From Annulohypoxylon bovei var. microspora (taxonomy: Eukaryota > Ascomycota > Sordariomycetes > Xylariales > Hypoxylaceae), in NCBI GenBank assembly GCA_022836615.1, contig MU405355.1:1-64000 (forward strand): 64,000 nucleotides of DNA. The letters are read 5' to 3'. The position numbers and the translations under genes were made by a program. Position 1 is the first letter of the stretch; each line of letters begins with the position of its first letter. Of this stretch, positions 59,379 through 64,000 are shown piece by piece. The notes beneath the pieces were generated by a model that did no database searches, was not told where the DNA came from, and saw only the letters and a program-made list of their open reading frames with translations.

Positions 59379-61803
59379 CTTGAATGAAGCCTTTTTATCT
59401 CTTGTTTTGTCTATTACCGACCGAGGAAAAAAAAGGAGATGATGAATGACGGATGACGGAAGACGGAAGACGGAAGTGATCAAAGTGATCGAATGGAATT
59501 GATGAAAAGTGAAGAGATCTACCCCGCTTAGGCTGATTTATTATTGATAGCGATGGCGGGTTGTCGAATCTAGTCCACGATCACAAATGAATGAGACCGT
59601 AATTTTCAAATTAATGAGTGGAGAGGTATCGAAAAAGGGAGAAATATTATTGTTTCTCACGATTCGATATATTGTGGAAACAAAAAAGGAAAAAAAGTTC
59701 AATTATCCTCCGCGAACTTTTTTCGGATTGTTGAAATGTTAGGGGGATTGATGACGGTGGCAGAGTGGGAGGAAATCTTCGCGGGGGCGATAAAAGTTCC
59801 TTAGGTTCCAGTCTTTTTTTGGGTTGTCGCTTGGTGGGGCTTTGTTGGTGGGGCCTCGAAAATTTCCTCCTTTCACAAGTAAAATCTTCGCGATAATAAT
59901 CATTGTGGGCTAAATATGCCTGAGGCAACTAGGCAACTACCTCTTGCCCTATTAAAGAGCGAAAATAGTGACTAGTGGGGGCGGGTCTTTAACTCACCGC
60001 TTTCGTCTTACACAGTATAAAACTGTGAATCCACTGACGTCACTGTCACTATTCATAAACCCAAAGGATAACTTTCATCACCAACCAAACTTAATTCCTT
60101 AACATAATAAAAACATTAACTAAGTTACTCAGGCAAATTGCGGTGAATTCGCGAATACATTCTCGATCTCTTTAAACGACCCAATACCATACAAGTTAAA
60201 CAAGTTGCATCAATTAGGGGTGGAGAGATATAAAGTTGAAAGAATATTTGCTACAGATTGCTAGAAGGGTGAAACATGTTTTCCTTCTAAAAGAACCAAG
60301 TAAAGGCTGAATACCTTGGTAGAAACCTCACTTCTACGCCTAAGCACGACTGACGCCATAAGCCTACCTTTTTCAAAGACTTTCATCATGAAGCAAATTC
60401 AATCTATTCTTGGCTGTACCGATTTGTCGTGTAATATCACTCTCTCTCTAGCAGCTTTCCTTGAAGATGTCTATATTGACACCTATAGCACTTCTACCTA
60501 CTTCTGAAGCTATTCCGAATCTCTGAACGAGCTGCCATTAGCTCTTGATAAGCTGATCTAGCCACGATGAGGGCGCGATTCTCCCCCTGAACCTGGGATG
60601 CGATTATTGTACAACTTTTTATGTTAAGCTTGGCATTACATTAAGCATCGAGTTCTTGAGTTCTTTGATGGAATTTTCGTTCTATTCTTGAATATCATAA
60701 GCGCAAAACTTTACGAGCTTTCGTAAAAATTGAGGTAAATTTCCTTGAGATGCTTCCCTCTTCGCTATAGGAATAGGTGCCCCCCTTTCCCCCCTTGGCT
60801 CCTATAGAACTGGCGATGTAGGTTTTGCACTGTCAACGCGCTCCTGCTTGAAAGCGTCCTTCGATTATTACCTACGCTACGTATTATCATTCTCTCAAGG
60901 CCATTGGTGCCATTGGTTTTCTTTGAAAACCGTCCTTCAAACCCCTTTTATGGCACTTTCTATTTCAAAGTCCTCGTGTCATACCTGAGATAAAGCGAGA
61001 AAGAACATTATAACATTCACACCTTAATATGATCCATGCTACTAATCGGAGTCCATGGGATGTGTATGACCGTAATCAAGCACCCGGTCGTTTGGTAAGC
61101 TGATTGAAGTTGATTTGTGTGCCTGTCGCCAGGTACATAATTACCCCAGCCTTTAGTGTGTCCTTGACGATATTTGCCCGCTTACAAGCAACAGAGATCA
61201 CATAGCCATGACAATAATGCTGTTGACAGAGTAAGTTTAGTTTCATCGAGAACTATAGTGGTAGTTCTGTCTTAGTAACGGAGAGACTACCTATGAGATG
61301 TCCCACCTAATACTGCCCATCGTCAAAATCATACCCCGTAATGGCAAACTTTTAGTCTTGCCACATCACTATCGACGATTCGTTTAAATCCGTGAAAGAT
61401 CCCCCAACTTCAAATGCCTCGATACGCGGCTTTCAATTTTGATGTGAAGCGTACCCAGGTAGTCAACAACTGACATAGCACTTCACACCTTCGTGGTGCT
61501 TGCCCGATTAGAATTACCCCTCGAGTATGGAACCAACCAAATCTCATCAGAGTACGCCGCCTCAAAGCCTGGCTGATGGAAGTATCCTCTAGTGGTCTTT
61601 TTCGGGTTTTAACGCCATTAATCCTTGGCCTATGGTGAGCTCCCATTTGGGGTTGAGCTTGGCGAGTCTTGAGACTCGTATAAGGCCGATATGCCGTCGC
61701 TTTAATGCGACCTTTACTACCCACGACGGGGTTTAAATATGACTGAGCGTAGATTCCGTTCCGTATGAACTTGTTTTCATCCTCCAACTAGCCTTCAGAG
61801 TTA
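59379..61803. other. Intergenic region upstream of ARB1, no gene seen
   Basis: About 2.4 kb holding the ARB1 promoter and the 3' flank of the membrane-protein gene. Frames at 59,647-59,928, 60,316-60,507 and 61,410-61,787 (minus, 125 codons, basic, no domain) are not convincing. I see no repeat or RNA gene. Confidence 0.5.
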
Positions 61804-63081
61804 TTAGATAGGCCCCTTGAAGGCTCCATAAGCTCCGGGATTTATCGGACTTTCGTCATCATATCGAGGCGGTAAGTCGTGAGAGTGAAGCTCTGATCTC
61901 GAAGGGGTCCCGTCCAATTCTCCTCTTAAAGCCTCGCCGTAGATCTCGGCCGGTCGGTCCTGGTTTTGTAATTCGTGGTAAACTGTTGGCGTTTCCATTT
62001 CTCTCGCCCCGGGCCCCTGCCATATAGCATTCACGGGTGAAGGACCCTTTGGCGGTACTGCGGGTGGTCCACCTGCCGGCCCCTTCTCTTGGGACGCGGC
62101 GGCTGCCGCTTTCTGTTTATTCGATTGCCAGTGACGCCATAGTACCAAACCAGCTAAGCCGGCAAGTATTATAGCGCCGGCTGCTACGCCGATGCTGAGA
62201 CCTACTATCGCGCCGGCAGATAGGTGTGAACCGCTTGAAGAAGCCGTGGATTCTGACGTTGATGACGAGGCCGTGGCTGATGCACTTGACGTCGCTGCTG
62301 TTACTGAAGCAGGAGACCCTGAAGATAGTGAGATCAGCAATGTTCCAGAGATAGTGGCGTCATACAGTTACGGCCGTCGTATCGATCTCACCGATGGCTA
62401 TCATCCTAGCCAACTATGTCTCATCATATTTATAACGACAAACAGGGGTGAAACACAGAGGAGCTTTCAAAGTAAAGAAGAAGGAAAGTATAAACATACC
62501 TGAATGGTTGCAGTCGTACTGCATATAGCAGTTCCTGTCACTGCGGACATACACAAGTATCGAATCCGTCTGCCAACATGTGAAATTTCCGTACCCGTTG
62601 TCTCCTGTTCCTGCATAATCGCCGGCCTGACCACTCGGATTGAGTACAGCCGTGAATTTGACACCTGTGTCGCTGAAATATCCTGTCGTTGTCGTGTTCG
62701 CCCAACTGCGATACTGCCCGGTAGTCACAGTCGTAACGTCATCTGGCGTAGAATCCGGGTTGCCAGCGTAATATGCAACTTCTGATGATACGTCACTTGA
62801 GTTCTGTGCGCTGGTGCAATTGGTCAATATCACATCTGTGATGGGTTTATGTTAGTGCCGGTCTAACCAAGGCGCTATATGAACCTGAAAATTGGACAAA
62901 GATAAAAGCTTTCAAATTCAACTTAGAGATGAAGCTAGAATCTATCCATCGCTCTAAGAGATGAAGATATTGAAATTTTCTTACTTTCGGCCTGACCCCG
63001 CGCCCATATTCGACTGGGTGTGCTCCGTGCCATGCTCCGTGAAGCACAGGCGACGACTAGTAGGCTCGTGGGGAAAAGCAT
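61804..63081 (-). CDS. Single-pass membrane protein with Ser-rich stalk (wall-sensor-like)
   Basis: Exons on the minus strand: 63081-62985, 62835-62500 and 62318-61804, giving 315 aa; introns of 149 and 181 bp have GTAAGA/CAG and GTATGT/CAG ends and matching phases. Residues 1-14 (MLFPTSLLVVACAS) look like a signal peptide. The ectodomain (~30-145) has Cys39, 119, 135 and 141 and N-glycosylation sites (NSS, NTT, NFT). A Ser/Thr/Ala stalk (~146-177) leads to a transmembrane helix (~178-205, AGAIVGLSIGVAAGAIILAG) and a Pro-rich cytoplasmic tail of about 110 residues. This layout resembles Wsc/Mid2-type wall-stress sensors, but no WSC domain is visible, so a sensor role is only inferred. The final acceptor is the least certain join. 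Confidence 0.75.
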
Positions 63082-64000
63082 GTTGAGGATGGGACTTTTA
63101 CCCTAAAAGCCTCGAGTTATGTCTCATGCAATGCCGGGGCTGGTACGCGGGGTGCTGAATATGGACCACTAAAGCCTTGGCTCTTGACTTTGTCGACGTG
63201 ATGGTGTCATGCAGTATCCTAAAGAACCGCAAGATTCACTTGATGATCTAAGTAGTGGGAGGGAGTAGCAGACGACCCAAGATAACATCAAGATATCAAG
63301 GCGTCAGAAAAGAAAGAAAAGCAAAATATCTGAGGGAGTCCTTCAGGGGTGATGGAAATTGAAGCTTAGATCCCAGGACCCATGGGTTGCCGTGGTGGGG
63401 GCTTGCCGATCCCTTATATTATGTAAGATCGGTAGGCTATAAAACTTCTAGAAAAATTCCATTGGAATATGATTTGCTGAATGGTTATATGCCCTGTCAG
63501 CACTAGCTGCCATTAAATCCTGATATGGTGAAGCTGGACTTTGAATTGAGCATGGATGGACAACCGAATGCTACATAACATGGGCCAGTCCTAGTCACTT
63601 TAAGGGTTCAATGGTGCCTTATTCTTCTGGGACGATCTTGGCAAGCGGCGGGTCTTCCGCTTCCTCGCGATTTATTTCCTCGAAGTACGGCACATGTCAC
63701 CAGTTGATTCCAATGCCTCGGGTCTAAGCGAGTACTCGAGCTTTGAATGAACGTTTTAATGAACCTCAAATACCTAGACAAACAGGTAGGTCTATAGGCA
63801 GTATTACAGAGTCTATCATAACAAACATATCTTTTATGAATCCAGCATTTTGCTTGTGCTACGCGTCGACGGCATAGGTACGACTAATCTAAGTTTATCT
63901 CACACTAGTTAGAAGAGCCGTCCGCGCGTGACGTGATGTGCGATAGTATTATCGGGTGGACCGAGAAGTGCAACCAGCTCTACCAGGGTTAGAAATCGAT
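63082..64000. other. Intergenic region to the window end
   Basis: Promoter side of the membrane-protein gene. No reading frame, RNA gene or repeat of note, apart from a CCTAGACAAACAGGTAGG word near 63,772. Confidence 0.5.

Noticed and set aside
61410..61787. 125-codon minus-strand frame
   Set aside because: Basic, unstructured-looking translation with no domain, just downstream of the membrane-protein gene.

Overview
The window is nuclear DNA from a filamentous ascomycete (Pezizomycotina). The evidence is short introns of about 40-80 bp with GTAAGT-type donors and TACTAAC-like branch sites, a class I hydrophobin, a serine/threonine-rich wall protein, and a large AT-rich block that looks eroded by repeat-induced point mutation (RIP). 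A Sordariomycete, possibly of the Xylariales, is my inference; the sequence alone does not fix the order.

Layout. Positions ~105-27,660 are one extremely AT-rich, gene-free isochore. It contains decayed, recognisably related repeat copies: a composite unit with internal inverted repeats at ~11.2-12.6, ~15.9-17.1 and ~23.6-24.9 kb, a second family at 5.4, 11.0 and 14.2 kb, and a 21-bp tandem array at 15.0 kb. It is interrupted only by a ~0.95 kb G-rich minisatellite island (12,775-13,720) that shows no such decay. The switch to ordinary composition near 27,660 is abrupt.

The right part (27.7-64 kb) is gene-bearing. In order: an F-box-like/ankyrin protein (+); a FHIP/RAI16-like protein of the dynein-endosome adaptor complex (-, 4 coding exons, 956 aa); an intracellular class 3 lipase (+, 3 exons, 636 aa); a class I hydrophobin (-, 3 exons, 140 aa); a secreted Ser/Thr-rich wall-type protein (+, 3 exons, 760 aa); the INO80 chromatin-remodelling ATPase (+, 4 exons, 1920 aa); tRNA-Arg(ACG) (-); the ribosome-biogenesis ABCF ATPase ARB1 (-, 3 exons, 630 aa); and a single-pass membrane protein with a Ser-rich stalk (-, 3 exons, 315 aa). 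I worked out exon joins by hand from splice signals, reading frame and family continuity. Each joined CDS is a whole number of codons.

The genes do not form a pathway cluster. INO80 and ARB1 are conserved housekeeping genes facing each other across a 2.2 kb gap that holds a foldback repeat with tRNA-like promoter boxes and a real tRNA gene. The hydrophobin, Ser/Thr-rich protein and membrane protein all concern the cell surface, but each has its own promoter region. Non-coding highlights are a ~200 bp MITE with 70-bp terminal inverted repeats (46,150-46,352), the foldback element at 56,051-56,362, several short tandem arrays, and a scattered TACCTAGGTA-like motif confined to intergenic DNA.
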